Assembly (NCBI GenBank): GCA_037367355.1
Contig: CM074705.1
Location: 1,922,001-1,986,000, forward strand
Reading direction: 5' to 3'
Origin: Neoscytalidium dimidiatum
Lineage: Eukaryota; Ascomycota; Dothideomycetes; Botryosphaeriales; Botryosphaeriaceae
DNA: 64,000 nucleotides
Positions 47,498-60,148 of this stretch are shown here, in pieces. The position numbers and the translations under genes are program-made. The notes beneath the pieces were generated by a model that saw only the letters and a program-made list of their open reading frames with translations, ran no database searches and was not told the DNA's origin. Numbering within the stretch: position 1 is the first letter of the stretch; each line of letters begins with the position of its first letter.

Positions 47498-48054
47498 ATG
47501 TGCAAGAAGGCCCACTGCGAGACTTGCCGTAAGCGCAACCCGTCCTGAGCAGGGCATCCATAACCACGACCATCTCGTACCCTTCCGCTCCCTGCTCGTC
47601 CGGGGTCCGGTCGCCCTTCGAAAGCTCTCAAGGAAAGGTTACATGACAGTGTGCTGACGTTTCCGCGCGCGTAGAGAAAACCACTTGGTGGGGCTGTACG
47701 TGTGACCCTCCACTCCCACTCAAACCCACACTCCGCGGGGCTCCCGGACGTGGTCTCTACCGAGTTTCGCCAACGGGGCCTCACGCGACATGCTTCGCAG
47801 AGCCTATTTGCCTATCTGGCCGGCTTCCGTCCCGATATGCATGGAGCACGCGCAGGCTGCTCCTACACGCGCGATGCACGCAACGCATGTGTACTCCTAC
47901 GTATTTGCTGTCACTGACTCAACCCCGGTTTTTCCTAGGCGGCAACCACGTGCCCTCTGTGCTTGATAGCGTCCCCAAGGACGAGTGGTGCAACTGTGAA
48001 CCCAAGGTCACCAAGGACGGCAAAGAGTACCCGCCGATGGGGAAGGTTGATTGA
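47498..48054 (+). CDS. 55-residue cysteine-rich conserved fungal protein
   Basis: A tiny three-exon gene: 47498-47528, 47675-47695 (21-nt microexon) and 47939-48054, with introns of 146 nt (gtaagc, CTGAC branch, cgtag) and 243 nt (gtacgt, CTGAC branch, cctag). The spliced product begins MCKKAHCETCQKTTWWGCGN, continues HVPSVLDSVPKDEWCNCEP and ends in a Lys-rich tail. I recall a widespread family of short fungal proteins with the pattern MCK...C..C.K.TW.GCG.H...V...V...C.C, which this fits along its whole length. Six Cys and one His in CxxC-like pairs suggest zinc binding, which is inference. The function is unknown. The reconstruction rests on exact phase, good splice sites and the family pattern together. 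Its exons are too short to be seen as open frames. Confidence 0.8.
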
Positions 48055-48492
48055 CTAGCTTTGGTCAAGTTTTGGAAATGATTCGTGTCTGGGGGGAGCA
48101 ATTTTGGGTGTCGGCAACCGAGCGGAGGGTGTTGAGGCGTGGTGGCGTGAGCTGATAATGCGAGAGGAGACTCGGGAGATGACGGCGTTTTGCTTTTGGC
48201 GGGATAGTCGATCACTCGCATTGCTTTTTGAAATGTCTGGCATGGAGAAGTAGACATGCATTTCGAATTGCTGCTTAAGCTCTTTCGGCGTGGTGCGGTA
48301 CGGGCGCCGAGCGCGCCAATGACGTCGCTGATGCATAGTGCATACCTCCCCAAGCAAGTACCAACAACGACAGGGCAACCTCTGCCGTCACCTATGTTGG
48401 TTGAACGATTCCGTCTTCGTCCACTGCTCTTCTTTCGAGTGGAACAATCGACCTATTTCCATTGTCACTACTACCGCAGCACCTTCACCAAA
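48055..48492. other. Intergenic region
   Basis: Spacer of 438 bases between the 55-residue gene and the zinc-binding protein gene on the same strand. It holds the terminator of one and the promoter of the other. Nothing else recognised. Confidence 0.6.
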
Positions 48493-49635
48493 ATGAGTTG
48501 GATGGACTCCTGGTCTCGGCCGTCCAAATCCCAAGCCACGCCGGCACCGTTTTACCTCCTTCCCGGCGGCGAAGAAACACCCTACTGCAAGTCATGCGGA
48601 AGAGCAATCAGTGAGTCCAAACTCTGAGCTTCCTACGCACCCTTAGTGGCCTCTTCCACGCAACAAACGCTGGCAGTGCCCCTGTGTCTGAGGGATTGAA
48701 GTCGTCCTCGCCTTATCTACTCCGAGGCCCCCATACTCTGATTCCAAATGCTGCCCGAAGGCATTTCTTCAAACATTTGGATGTGACGTTGACGATCGTC
48801 ATGCCAAGGCACTCGGAAGTCTCACGTTACGAACGCCGCAAACACTCCCGCGAAGTTCTGCTCAAGTCGATGCCGAAACCACAAACCTGGAAAGCTTGAT
48901 CGGGACATCGAGAGCGCTTTTGTCAAACTATTGGATGGAAAGGAGCATTCACCTCAAGCGGATGGTACTAGTGGAAGAGAAAAAAACAAAAGGCAAAAGA
49001 AGAAGAAGGGCGATTCTCGTATTCTCGTCTCCTGCAAAGCAGTGGAGAATTATATCTTCGGAAACCGTTCGGACCCGGAAAAGGTGAATGGTAGGAAACG
49101 GAGTAGAGGTCGGCGTAGGGTTCCGGATGATGGCGACTGGAAGAGTGTGGATATGCTGTCAGATGGAGAACACCACACCGCCAGCAACGCTATCACGGCG
49201 GAGGGAACCAGTCCTGTGGACGAATACACGACTGTGGGAGAGATCAAGCCAACGATTAATACCAAGGATGCAGAAACGGATACTGTAGATGGAGATGTGC
49301 TGGCGCGGTTGGCGGTAAGAAGCGGCACACGCATTAGGCCAGAGCAGGCAGTCTCTGAAGTTAACGGAAGCGTGGGAGGAGAGAAAGGCTGGGCGGAGCG
49401 GACAGGTGAGACAGACGAGATGCTGGAGAGAAGGAAGCAGGGACAAAAGCGGGCGCAGGAGAGGGAGATGGTCAGGTGCGCGGCTAGGAGAGGCGTGGCG
49501 TTTGGTTTCGCAGTCAAACAGGCGAACGACGATGACACCGAAGCGAGAAGGAAGTGTGAAGCTGTGATGCAGGGCAAAGTGGTGGAGCCTAGCTTTGCTA
49601 AGGGGGATTGGAGCATCAGGTGGAGAGAATCGTAG
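48493..49635 (+). CDS. CxxC zinc-binding conserved fungal protein
   Basis: Function unknown; the zinc-binding module is recognisable as a recurrent fungal family. Exons are 48493-48610 and 48809-49635 around a 198-nt intron (gtgagt...gccaag), giving 314 residues. Splicing unites the two halves of the module: PYCKSCGRAIS from exon 1 with TRKSHV...TPAKFCSSRCRNHKP from exon 2, followed by GKLDRDIESAFVKLLDG. The two Cys pairs (CKSC and CSSRC) would coordinate one zinc. The C-terminal 200 residues are charged and low in hydrophobics, with a basic KRSRGRRRV patch (possible nuclear signal) and the conserved-looking REMVRCAARRGVAFGF near the end. The acceptor was chosen because it restores the family sequence; more upstream acceptors hit stops. 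The opposite strand carries a 188-codon frame that I consider a shadow. Confidence 0.8.
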
Positions 49636-51763
49636 AAGCGCTATATCGTTTACCCTGTATATCAACAAAATGGAAGGTCAAGAGCCGAACCGGGTGACAC
49701 AGGCTCGCGCTCGCGACAGGGCGCTGAGACTTTGCAAAACTCGCTACGCACTCTCTATCGGGGCAGTCATACGACTTTTGGAGCATCTGGGGCAGCGAGG
49801 AGGCCAAGGCTAGGGCGGATGACACAGCCGGGTTCCAATGTTTCTGGAGCTCGCTCGCGTGTGCTCGCGCGGGCGTGTCCTGCGGCAGCGTGGATAAGAG
49901 GATTGAGCGGAGGGAGTGGAGGCAGACGATCTTTTCTTAGGCACAGCCAGGACCATGCTGTCAGATGCGGAAGGCGGATCGTGGAGCGGCGCGACGGACT
50001 GGCAGCGATCAGAGGTCGGCGTCGTGCTAAGATCTCTTTCCGGCAATTTCGCTGTCTCGGGCAGGGCTTTTTTAAGACAGCTGCGGCGGGCAGATGGCGT
50101 CAGAGCCGGCGATCCGCGTGCTGAGGTTTTCTGGAAAGTAAGGTTGATGCTTCCCGACCCGCTGCATTGCAGGCGATGGTGCCGCCAGGGCCCTGGCCGC
50201 GCGGAGGACCGCGCGAGGCCCGGCGGCTTCAGCCTGCGGAGCCTAGCCACTTGCGTCGCGCTGCGACGGATGTCAAACGCGGGCATGCTCAATTGCTTCA
50301 TATGCGGCCGTCCATCGTCGGCGAGCTCGCGCTGCGTCCTGAGGCCAGCGAGGCCAGCGCGGCCAGCGATGCCAGCGCGCACGGCGGCGCGGGCTAGTGT
50401 GACGGCAGGCTGGCGGGCGTTTGACGCGGCTTCCCAGCTCGCGCGCTCGACTCGCGGGCCAGCGAATGCAGGTGCTTCATGTTGTTCAGGCCGCTGGGCC
50501 AATGGCTAGGCCGATATCCTGGCGGCTACGGAGGAGGCCTCTCGGCGGCCGGACCCATGCCGTGGGATTGGCCTGACAAACCCCACCGCAATGCTAACAA
50601 TAGGGTAGCCTCTTCCATGCTCTCCCTCGTGGCCGCGCTCGTCTCCAGCGCCCTGCTTGTCTTTATCTAGCTGTGCTGCTGCCCGCTTCCAGCCCGCGAC
50701 CGCCGGCAACTACCTGCATCTGCACCTTGAACCCTCCCCGCCGCCGACGCTGAGCCTGAGCCTGAGCCTGCGCCTGCTGCCAGCCTGCTCTACCCGCGAC
50801 GCGCCCGCCTCCTGGACCCCGCAGACCGGCCCCTGGTGCTGGTTCCCACCGAGACCTGACCCTCCGTCCACGCCTCGCCCGGGTGAGTTGTGCTCATTGC
50901 CGCAGCCAAGCACGAGATAAACCGCGACCGCGACCGCGCCCGCGCCCGCCCGCCCGTCGAGTCGAGTCGAATCGAGTCCTGGGCGCGACGCCAGCAGAGA
51001 GCAGCGCTGACCGCCCGCCCCAAACGAGCAGAGCAGAGCCACCGAGCGAGCCACCGCGCGTTCTACCCCGCCGCCTGCGTCCCTCAGCTCATTTCCGCCG
51101 CGACCACTCAGCACCGCACGAACCCACCGCTCGCGCCCCTCGCATCTGCGGCTGTCTGCATCCCGCTCTGAATCTTCACCCGTCCCCCGCCAGCGCCGCC
51201 CGCCCGTTCTCGACGAGCGCTCTCCCCGGCGGCAGCGACTCGCATACCCTCTCACGGCTGGTCGTGGAACAGCGAGTGTTGGCCTGGCCTGGATCCGTAG
51301 GACGGACGTCTCTTGGTTGATCCCTGCTGCCGGACTGTGTCACCCGCGGACAAGGGCGTTGCACACAATATCTTAGGTATGTTGCGGTGACGCTGCTCAC
51401 TGGATGGGCCGTCCGCATTAAATTTTCCATTTCTCTGGATTTTGCGCCTGCCATTCGCGCAAGCACTGAGCTTCCTGCGGGGCCGCGCGCCCGCCGGTCA
51501 GCGCCGTGTGTGAGTGCGGCTGGCCTGCCCTTCATTGTCTTCACTAAACCTGTCGAGTGAACACAATCGAGACAATGGCTATTGCTTGCCATTCTCCGCT
51601 CGCTCGGACCCACCCCAATATCCAATCTTTTCAAAAAGGGCTAAGGCGGCGCTTCTTGTTCCTCCCCTCCACCTCTGCTTTCATCCGCTTTCGTGGCACT
51701 GTCCAGTCTAACCCGCCGCACTTCACAGCACCCGAATAGACTTAATCAATCCACTCTGCCAAA
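49636..51763. other. Intergenic region and MAP kinase leader
   Basis: GC-rich stretch with overlapping frames of about 200-230 codons on both strands (49810-50509), none recognisable. The right part is pyrimidine-rich and carries short tandems. It probably includes a long 5' untranslated leader of the MAP kinase gene, as is common for fungal signalling genes. Confidence 0.5.
50751..50980 (+). repeat. Cluster of short tandems (TGAGCC, CGCGAC, GAGTC)
   Basis: Three slippage-type tracts: TGAGCC at 50751-50772, CGCGAC/CGCGCC at 50922-50957 and GAGTC at 50957-50978. They lie 0.8-1.0 kb before the MAP kinase start. Confidence 0.7.
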
Positions 51764-53598
<1,835 letters not shown>

Positions 53599-54387
53599 TC
53601 ATGGGTCACACCTACCATCCTTCCAACCCGTACGCCAACGTTCTTCCCATTTGCTGCAATCGAATTGATTCTTGCCCAACTTCTCGTTCACTGCGTTGTG
53701 CGCTTCGCACATCCACCGGCCGAACTCTTCTCTCGAGCTCACACGTGGCGCGTTCTTATCCTCCGACAACCATCTTTGAAAGTCCTCGGCGCATGTCCAG
53801 CACGGATAGAGCTTGGAGAAGGTATACATGAAGCGGCGGGTGTCTTCTTGCAGCTGCAACGACGGCCGGACAGGATAATTGCCCGTGATTGAGTGCAGAA
53901 GCGTCCAGGATGAACGGCCGAGCTGCTCGACGTCCGGGGGGCAGTCAGGTGTCGATTCGGAAAAGGACGTGGCGGACGAGATAGTGGAAGGAGCTGTAGA
54001 GGATGAAACTACGGCGTTGTCGGTGTTCTTAGACTTCTCTTTAGCCATGGCGAACCAAGATGATACGGATGTGCAGGTTCGGCAGCTGGAACCATGGCGA
54101 TCATGGGTTAGTTACTGCATAAGTGTGGTTGACGCGAAAGCGAGAGTGCTCTCTGAGTATCTTGCTACTCACGGTTTCCCATCCGGGCCGAGCACAACGC
54201 CTTTCGGCAGCTTCTTGGACGCATCCCCGCCGACGACGTGGGCATGGGCGGTTGCGTCATTGCCGCGGCTGTTGGAGTCCTCAGCAGAGGGGGAAGCATC
54301 GAGCGGTTGCGCCGGCATGCCTGTTGTCGTCTCGACAGCGCACAGGAACCGGGAGAGGATGGGGTAATCGATGGAGGTCACCGGCAT
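53599..54387 (-). CDS. ERV1: FAD-linked sulfhydryl oxidase Erv1
   Basis: Mitochondrial intermembrane-space oxidase that re-oxidises Mia40 and passes electrons to cytochrome c; it is also needed for cytosolic Fe-S protein maturation. Exons are 54387-54173 and 54085-53599 around an 87-nt intron (gtgagt...ttccag), giving 233 residues. The N-terminal shuttle disulfide is CRTC (Cys73, Cys76), created by splicing after GVVLGPDGKP. The FAD domain begins LGRSSWTLLHSITGNYP; the active-site pair is YPCWTC (Cys167, Cys170), and the structural pair is Cys198-Cys215 in CEAHNAVNEKLGKNQFDC. There is no cleavable presequence, as expected for a Mia40-imported protein. The ATG at 54387 (MPVTSIDYP) is the first in frame. 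It is divergent from HEM4. Confidence 0.95.
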
Positions 54388-54698
54388 GGCAAAGAAATAC
54401 AATTTGTAAGGAAAGTACCCGAACCATTGATCCCACGCTGAACGACGCGCCACATCGTCCGTGCTCGCCGAACATGTACATAGTTTTCTGGGCGCACGAA
54501 CACGGGCGCGGGCCGGGGGAGTCCTGATGAATGACGACCTGGTGCCGGGGGCTGCCGAGCGCGCTCAGAAACTGAGAATCTCTCTGTTCGTGGCCCTGGT
54601 TCTCATACGAAAAAAAAAGCCCACGCAAGCGCGGGGCTTTGTATTTCGTTACCCGAGCACAGAGTTATGCCTCCGCGCCTCTTTTTCGTCTTTTCATC
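54388..54698. promoter_or_regulatory. Shared divergent promoter ERV1 / HEM4
   Basis: Only 311 bases lie between the start codons of two genes linked to iron chemistry (Fe-S/redox and haem), so their core promoters must overlap. I see no clear TATA box; an A8-9 run lies at about 54610. Confidence 0.6.
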
Positions 54699-55652
54699 AT
54701 GAGCGACCCGACCGCTGCGCCCTTCTCAGCTGCCCCGTCTGAAAAGATCCCCGTTCTGCTTCTCAAGACCAAGTCCATACCGACAGATGGTTATGAGGAG
54801 TACTTCAAGGCTGCGGGCGAAGGCCGCTATGACCCGATCTTTGTGCCCGTCTTGGAGCACCGCTTCCGCGACGACGCGCTGAAGCAGCTGCGCGCGGACA
54901 TCGTGCACGGCGGCTTCGCCAACATCGCCCAGCCGCCGACGGCCAAGTACGGCGCCATCATCTACACGTCGCAGCGTGCCGTCGAGGCCTTCTCCCAAGT
55001 CGTGCAGGACCTGCGCCGCGAGAACGTCCACGACCTCGACGCCCTCCTTCCGCCAACGCTGCCTTTCTACGTAGTGGGCCCTGCCACCGCGAGAGGTTTG
55101 CGCGCTCTCGGCCTCCAGTGCCCGGTATTGGGCGAGGAGAGCGGCAATGGCGAGGTCCTGGCCAAAATCATCCTCGAACACTACAACAGTCTCGTCGGCC
55201 ATAAGTTGCCCATCCTTTTCCTCGTTGGCGAGCAGCGCCGCGACATCATACCGAAGACGCTCCAGTCGCCTAACTTACCCGCGGAGCGCTACACGCCTGT
55301 AGATGAGGTGGTGGTTTACGAGACGGGCGAGTTGCAATCGTTCCGCGAGGATTTTGCGGCTGTTGTTGCAAAAAACAAAGGCGCGGGTGTTAAGCAGCAA
55401 TGGGTGGTCGTCTTCTCGCCGACAGGCGGAAGGGCGATGCTGGAGACATTGCAGAAGGATGAGGGCGTGGAGGTATCGAGCGGAACGCCGCAGGAGGGCA
55501 GATGCCGGACGTACATTGCGACGATTGGGCCCACTACAAGGGATTATCTTGCAACATTCGGCCACGAGCCAGACGTTTGCGCAAAGAAGCCCAGCCCTGA
55601 GGGCGTCGGGAACGGAATTGAGGATTTCATGCATGGATTTTCCGGGAAGTAA
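54699..55652 (+). CDS. HEM4: Uroporphyrinogen-III synthase
   Basis: Fourth enzyme of haem synthesis; closes and inverts hydroxymethylbilane to uroporphyrinogen III in the cytosol. Single exon, 317 residues, slightly long for the family. Recognisable segments are VLLLKTKS at the start, the first-domain motif AIIYTSQRAVEAFSQV, FYVVGPATARGLRALGLQ at the hinge, PILFLVGEQRRDIIPKTL, EVVVYETGELQSF and VVVFSPTGGRAMLETL, followed by IATIGPTTRDYLATFG. This order is diagnostic of the two-domain HemD fold. I chose the ATG at 54699 (MSDPTAAPF), because the ATG 20 codons upstream does not fall in family-like sequence. No introns. Confidence 0.93.
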   Translation: MSDPTAAPFSAAPSEKIPVLLLKTKSIPTDGYEEYFKAAGEGRYDPIFVPVLEHRFRDDALKQLRADIVHGGFANIAQPPTAKYGAIIYTSQRAVEAFSQVVQDLRRENVHDLDALLPPTLPFYVVGPATARGLRALGLQCPVLGEESGNGEVLAKIILEHYNSLVGHKLPILFLVGEQRRDIIPKTLQSPNLPAERYTPVDEVVVYETGELQSFREDFAAVVAKNKGAGVKQQWVVVFSPTGGRAMLETLQKDEGVEVSSGTPQEGRCRTYIATIGPTTRDYLATFGHEPDVCAKKPSPEGVGNGIEDFMHGFSGK

Positions 55653-56373
55653 ACTACAGCAGGACAGTGGCTGGAACATACCATGGGAGAGCATGATAGT
55701 AGGATCCGGCAATTCTCCAAGTGGCTCCTAGGAGAGAGATGCCCTAAACCTCGGCAGGAGTTGAATAGCCTTGCGGGCGAACGGGATCCTAAGGTGCTTT
55801 GGAAGAGACGATACGAAAAAAGAAAACATTTCTAGAGAGACTGTCGTCATACTTGCTCTAAATCATGACGATTACGTAGTTACGGCTTGCCAGAGCGAAT
55901 ATAAACAATGAGAAAGTTCTTCCATAGCATCACCGTCCGTAGGTATTGAGCATTGACATATGCAGGCGCCATATTTGAAGGATGAGGCCACCCGGCAGCT
56001 CATGCACATAGACGGAATGCAATCGAACAGTCCTCCTTCGAGCTAAAATAGCACATAAATTCAAGCTGCTTTCAACCCTGTCGAACGGTGAGGGCAAGCG
56101 GGAATGGTAACGCGAACAGACGCGTTGCGATTGAATGACGTCACGCAAGCGCGTTGGAACTAAAATAGTCGCGTACAGCTCTTTAGCTACATCCTCACCC
56201 ATTCGATCAATACTTCTGTCTACCACTGGAACCCGACTTGTTCACCATCAATTCATCGCGCTACAGCTTCAGAGAGCTCAGGCCATCGTCACCATCCAAA
56301 TTCAAGGACCAATTGATTACAATAATAGCAACACGCATCAGCTCTCTATCGCGCATTGCAGCACACTGTCACC
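55653..56373. other. Intergenic region upstream of the 419-residue gene
   Basis: Holds the HEM4 3' end and the promoter of the next gene on the same strand, including a perfect CRE palindrome at 56136. Confidence 0.6.
56136..56143 (+). promoter_or_regulatory. CRE-type palindrome TGACGTCA
   Basis: Perfect 8-base ATF/CREB site about 230 bases before the start codon of the 419-residue gene, a normal distance for a fungal upstream element. In fungi such sites bind Atf1/AtfA-type bZIP factors. The call rests on sequence only. Confidence 0.4.
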
Positions 56374-57742
56374 ATGGTTTCCAGCACGAGACAGTCTAGT
56401 CGCCTCGCTGACAAGACTGACAACATGCTCGACAAACCTCAGGAGCAGACCTCACCGAAGGGGACCAAACGCAAGGCCGACACCACTTCACCCAAGAAGG
56501 GTCGCGGCAGCAAGGATATTGAACCCGAGAAAAAGCAGAAGACGCTGGAAGAGACCATTGGTGATGGCGATGCTCCCAATGACGAGAAGATGATTGAGGT
56601 CGCCAAAGCGGTGGAAGGAAAAGACAAGCAGGCAGAGGACAAGGGCAATGATGCCGGCGAGCACGGTCAGCAAGCGGGCGCCATCCACGACAAGCAGGTT
56701 AAGCATGAGGATGGGAAGAATGTGGAACGGGTCAAGAGTGAGGAATCAAGTGCTATTGGTAAAGGTTAATGCCTCTATTCTCCCTGGCTGAGCCATGAGC
56801 TGACAGAACATTCAGTTGGTGCTGTCCAAGAGTCCTTAGAGCGGGAACAGAAGATGCCCACAAACATTATTGAGAAGGGGATCATCTACTTCTTCACCCG
56901 TGGCCGTGTAGGCATCGAACATCCTGAAGGCCCTGAAGACCTGCAGCGTACCTATTTTGTCCTTCGTCCTCTCCCCAATGGCGCTAAGCTCGGTGATGGA
57001 CCGATCGAAGACAGCAGCAACAACAGGTTGTTTGCTCTTCCCAAGAAAGTCTTTCCCAAGAGTCACAGTGACAGGTATATGGCGTTCGTCGAGAATGGAA
57101 AGACTACCATCCAGCACCTCAAGGACACCTTCTTTGGGGGCGCTACGCACGAAACCAAGACTCAAGGAACTCGTGTTGATCCTGCTACTGCCCCGATCGG
57201 CGAGGGCGTCTATGCAATTACCGAGACAGGACGTAGTTCTCATCTAGTATACATGCTCACTATCCCGTCCGAACTCGGCGAAGTGCAGGAGCAGATGGGT
57301 CTCCGCTCCAAAGGCAGTTTCATCATGAGCGTCAAGAATCCCGAGAGAAAGGGTCCCGCCAACGCCCGGCTTCCGCAAGGCCCTCAGCTACCGAAAGAGT
57401 AAGTTTTCACATTCGCATCCCAAATACTACTTCCTGACCGAAGTTGCAAGGATTGTTGAAGAATTCCGTGGTCTCGCGTGGGTCCCGGTGAAGTCCAAGT
57501 ACCTGGAATACGACAACGTTCAAATCTTACTCATCGGCGAAGGCACTCGTGATAATCTTGCACATGCGCTAGAGCCGAAGTCCAAGGATGAAAAGGACGG
57601 TAAGGAGCATCCTCAGGAGGAGCTTGAAAAGTTGGAGCATGAGGACGAGCTACGTGTTCAACATCTCCATGGTGACGACACGGTCTTCGACGACTTGAAA
57701 CTTAGCAAGGATGAGTATCCCAAGGTCCAGACTACCTGGTAG
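56374..57742 (+). CDS. Conserved fungal protein of unknown function
   Basis: Three exons, 56374-56758, 56816-57398 and 57451-57742, with introns of 57 and 52 nt, give 419 residues. Residues 1-128 are Lys/Glu/Asp-rich and disordered, with a likely nuclear signal (PKGTKRKADTTSPKKGRGS). From about 135 on there is one compact region typical of a widespread ascomycete family: EKGIIYFFTRGRVGIEHP, LQRTYFVLRPLPNGAKLGDG, RLFALPKKVFPKSHSDRYM, TKTQGTRVDPATAPIGEGVY and the glutamate-rich end after NVQILLIGEGTRDN. I have seen relatives labelled BTB-domain transcription factor, but no BTB fold is evident to me. The Lys-rich head and compact body suggest a nuclear role; that is inference. Splice junctions fall in variable sequence (SAI|VGAV) and in conserved sequence (PKE|IVEEFRGL). 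Confidence 0.82.
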
Positions 57743-58463
57743 ATGAGTAATCGTCTTGTTCTAATTCAAAAACAAAATGAATCAGCGCGGAGAGCAATAT
57801 GTTCTCAGCCAGTGCCAAAAATTTGTGGTGGGGGATTACCAAACCTCGTATCATAGCATTTATGGAATGGAGAGACTGGCTGCTAAAGCGTGGCGCATGC
57901 ACAACAATGGTCTGGGCAAAACAATAGCCGAAGTAAATTCGTGCATCATGTCACTACTTAGTCCAAAGCCCCTTAGGCGTTGTCATTCCCTAAAAATCCC
58001 TTCTTTACCCTCTCTTAAGACGATATCAAGTAGATACTAGTAGACTTTACGCCTGTTGGTACACCTGCTGCTAGTAGAGCGCTACCAAAGTCCTCTTCTC
58101 TATACCATTCCCATTTACACCATGACTCTTCTGACCGTTACGCCAATTTGCACAGTAAGCCCCGACAATTGAAAAAGATGGTGTGAAAATTCTACGATGG
58201 TGCTCTACTACCGTTTTACCTTAATGTGGTGGTATCTATTTGGACTCGATATAAAAACCTGCATACTCTGTTGATGGAATCTTAATGAGAAGCTGGAGCA
58301 GGAAGGCGAAGTTCCGTTGTTGCGAAGCATGGCTGTGGCATATACGAGATCGTTAACCTCGTCTCTCACATCTACTTAGACTGTCTTAGTAAAGGTTAAC
58401 CCATTGATTCCACCTTATCAGATTTCAGTAGATCAGCATCTTCCATTCAACATACTATTCCAG

Positions 58464-58482
58464 TTTTTTTTTTTTTTTTTTT
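58464..58482 (+). repeat. T19 homopolymer
   Basis: Nineteen T in AT-rich non-coding sequence. Confidence 0.9.
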
Positions 58483-58833
58483 GTGGTGAGGGGAGTGAGG
58501 AGCGAGATCTACTTAGCGTATAACGTGGACTTGTCATCATGTCAAGAGACTAGGAATTGACATAATGACTAAACAAAGAAGCTTTAGACATATCTGAAGA
58601 CCTCTTCGGTCTCCTGTATATGCTACATATTCATTCATATGTGTGTAGAATTCCATCGATTTGGCTCGAAAGCTTCCAGATCTCATTTTATAGAGAAATG
58701 AAAATGATCTCACGCCGTAGCTTTACATAGATAGATGCGCTTTCATCTACTTATCGTACACTTTTTTTTCTCTTAGTTTTGGAGACTCCGACACCTCTGA
58801 TTCCATGTACCCAATCGCAAGGAGAAATAATAA

Positions 58834-58861
58834 TTTTTTTCCTTTTTTTTAAAAAAAAAAA
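58834..58861 (+). repeat. T7-CC-T8-A11 inverted homopolymers
   Basis: A T-rich run abuts directly an A-run of eleven, so the strand can fold back on itself or act as a nucleosome-excluding tract. Confidence 0.8.
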
Positions 58862-60130
58862 GAAAAACAATCAAGCATTGAAGGAGAGTAAGGGAAGCTC
58901 AAGGAACAGGTAGAAGCACCAGACTGATGGCTTGTGCTGGCGAACGTGGATAATGTGAACTGAACTAGAGCCTGGCTCTGCTAGATACTGGCTGAGTAGG
59001 AAGTTAAGCATCAGGGAGCAATGTCGAACCCGTTGTAGTCCTGCCACAACACATTGCTTTCTCATCCCAAGCAGGTATGCTGAGAGAAGGCTGAGTCCTA
59101 TAAAAGACCTGTACTGCAACAATTGCTAAGCTTCCTGAAAACGTTTTATCCCCACCTCTGCAGAGCGGATTGTGAAAGCACCTCAACAGTCCATTTTACC
59201 CGCTTTATGCAACTACAATCAGCTATATCTCCAATCACATACTAGTTGCTTCTGGACATTTGCATTTTCTTTGTGGTCAATCGTGCGATCAATATCACGG
59301 ACGGGGTCAACCGTATCCAACAAAACTAAAGCGGATCGATATACCATCGCGTCTCATTTGACTACGTGCCATGAGATGGCTGCTAACAAGGCTGGCAACG
59401 GCTGTTGCATCAGAGACGATATTTCACTCGAGCGGAAAGGTAGACACGCTCATGTCTCACCACACTTGTCAATCCCGAGCGGGCGGCGTGCGAATAAGAT
59501 CAGAAAAGAAATCCCGCCATGCATTTTCCTCGCGGGGCTGCGGTCGGCCGCGACATGACCAGAAATGCTACGACTGGCTGCTTCGAGGAGAATACATGTA
59601 TGCACCAAGCGGTGTGAGGTTGAACATGGTGAATTCTGTGCGACGTTCGGAATTTTGCGCGTCAATGGGGGTATAACGAGATGGCGCGGTACCTACTTAT
59701 GCGGCTGTTGTGTAGCTTACACGAAAAGAGACGAGTAAATCAAGAACGTGAGAGCGAGACAGTCTCGAGTTGGCGTTGCTGGTGGGTGGGTCGCCTGCCG
59801 GGTCTGACCGCTCTGCATGCCTTCTTCTTGAGGCAGAAGATGCTTCATCTCAATGCAAGCAGCGTTTTCGGGCTGCTGGGCTTGCCGGGCCATCGTGTCG
59901 ATCGCCGCTATTCGCATGGCTTCTGCTCCGCGTTATAGCTGAGGACTGATGCTGGACCAGTGAAGTTGAATTAAGTCGACGATGTCCAAGGAGCATGGCA
60001 TACCCATACAATATTTCTGATCTGTCGACGTGTCGATGCGGGCCAGAAGCTTAGAGAAGCAGACATAGGTTTGTAGAACTGCCAGTTCACGTCATCATCC
60101 ATCGGCATGCGGGCAGTCCCTCATCATGCC

Positions 60131-60148
60131 AGCTCAGCTCAGCTCAGA
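60131..60148 (+). repeat. AGCTC pentanucleotide tandem
   Basis: Three and a half copies of AGCTC in non-coding sequence. Confidence 0.8.

Noticed and set aside
49050..49616. 188-codon minus-strand frame
   Set aside because: Antisense shadow of the zinc-binding protein exon 2.
49810..50509. About 200-230-codon frames on both strands
   Set aside because: Mutually overlapping, GC-driven, no family resemblance.
58871..59122. 83-codon minus-strand frame with hydrophobic segments
   Set aside because: Protein-like in look but no family, no start context and isolated in a gene-poor stretch.
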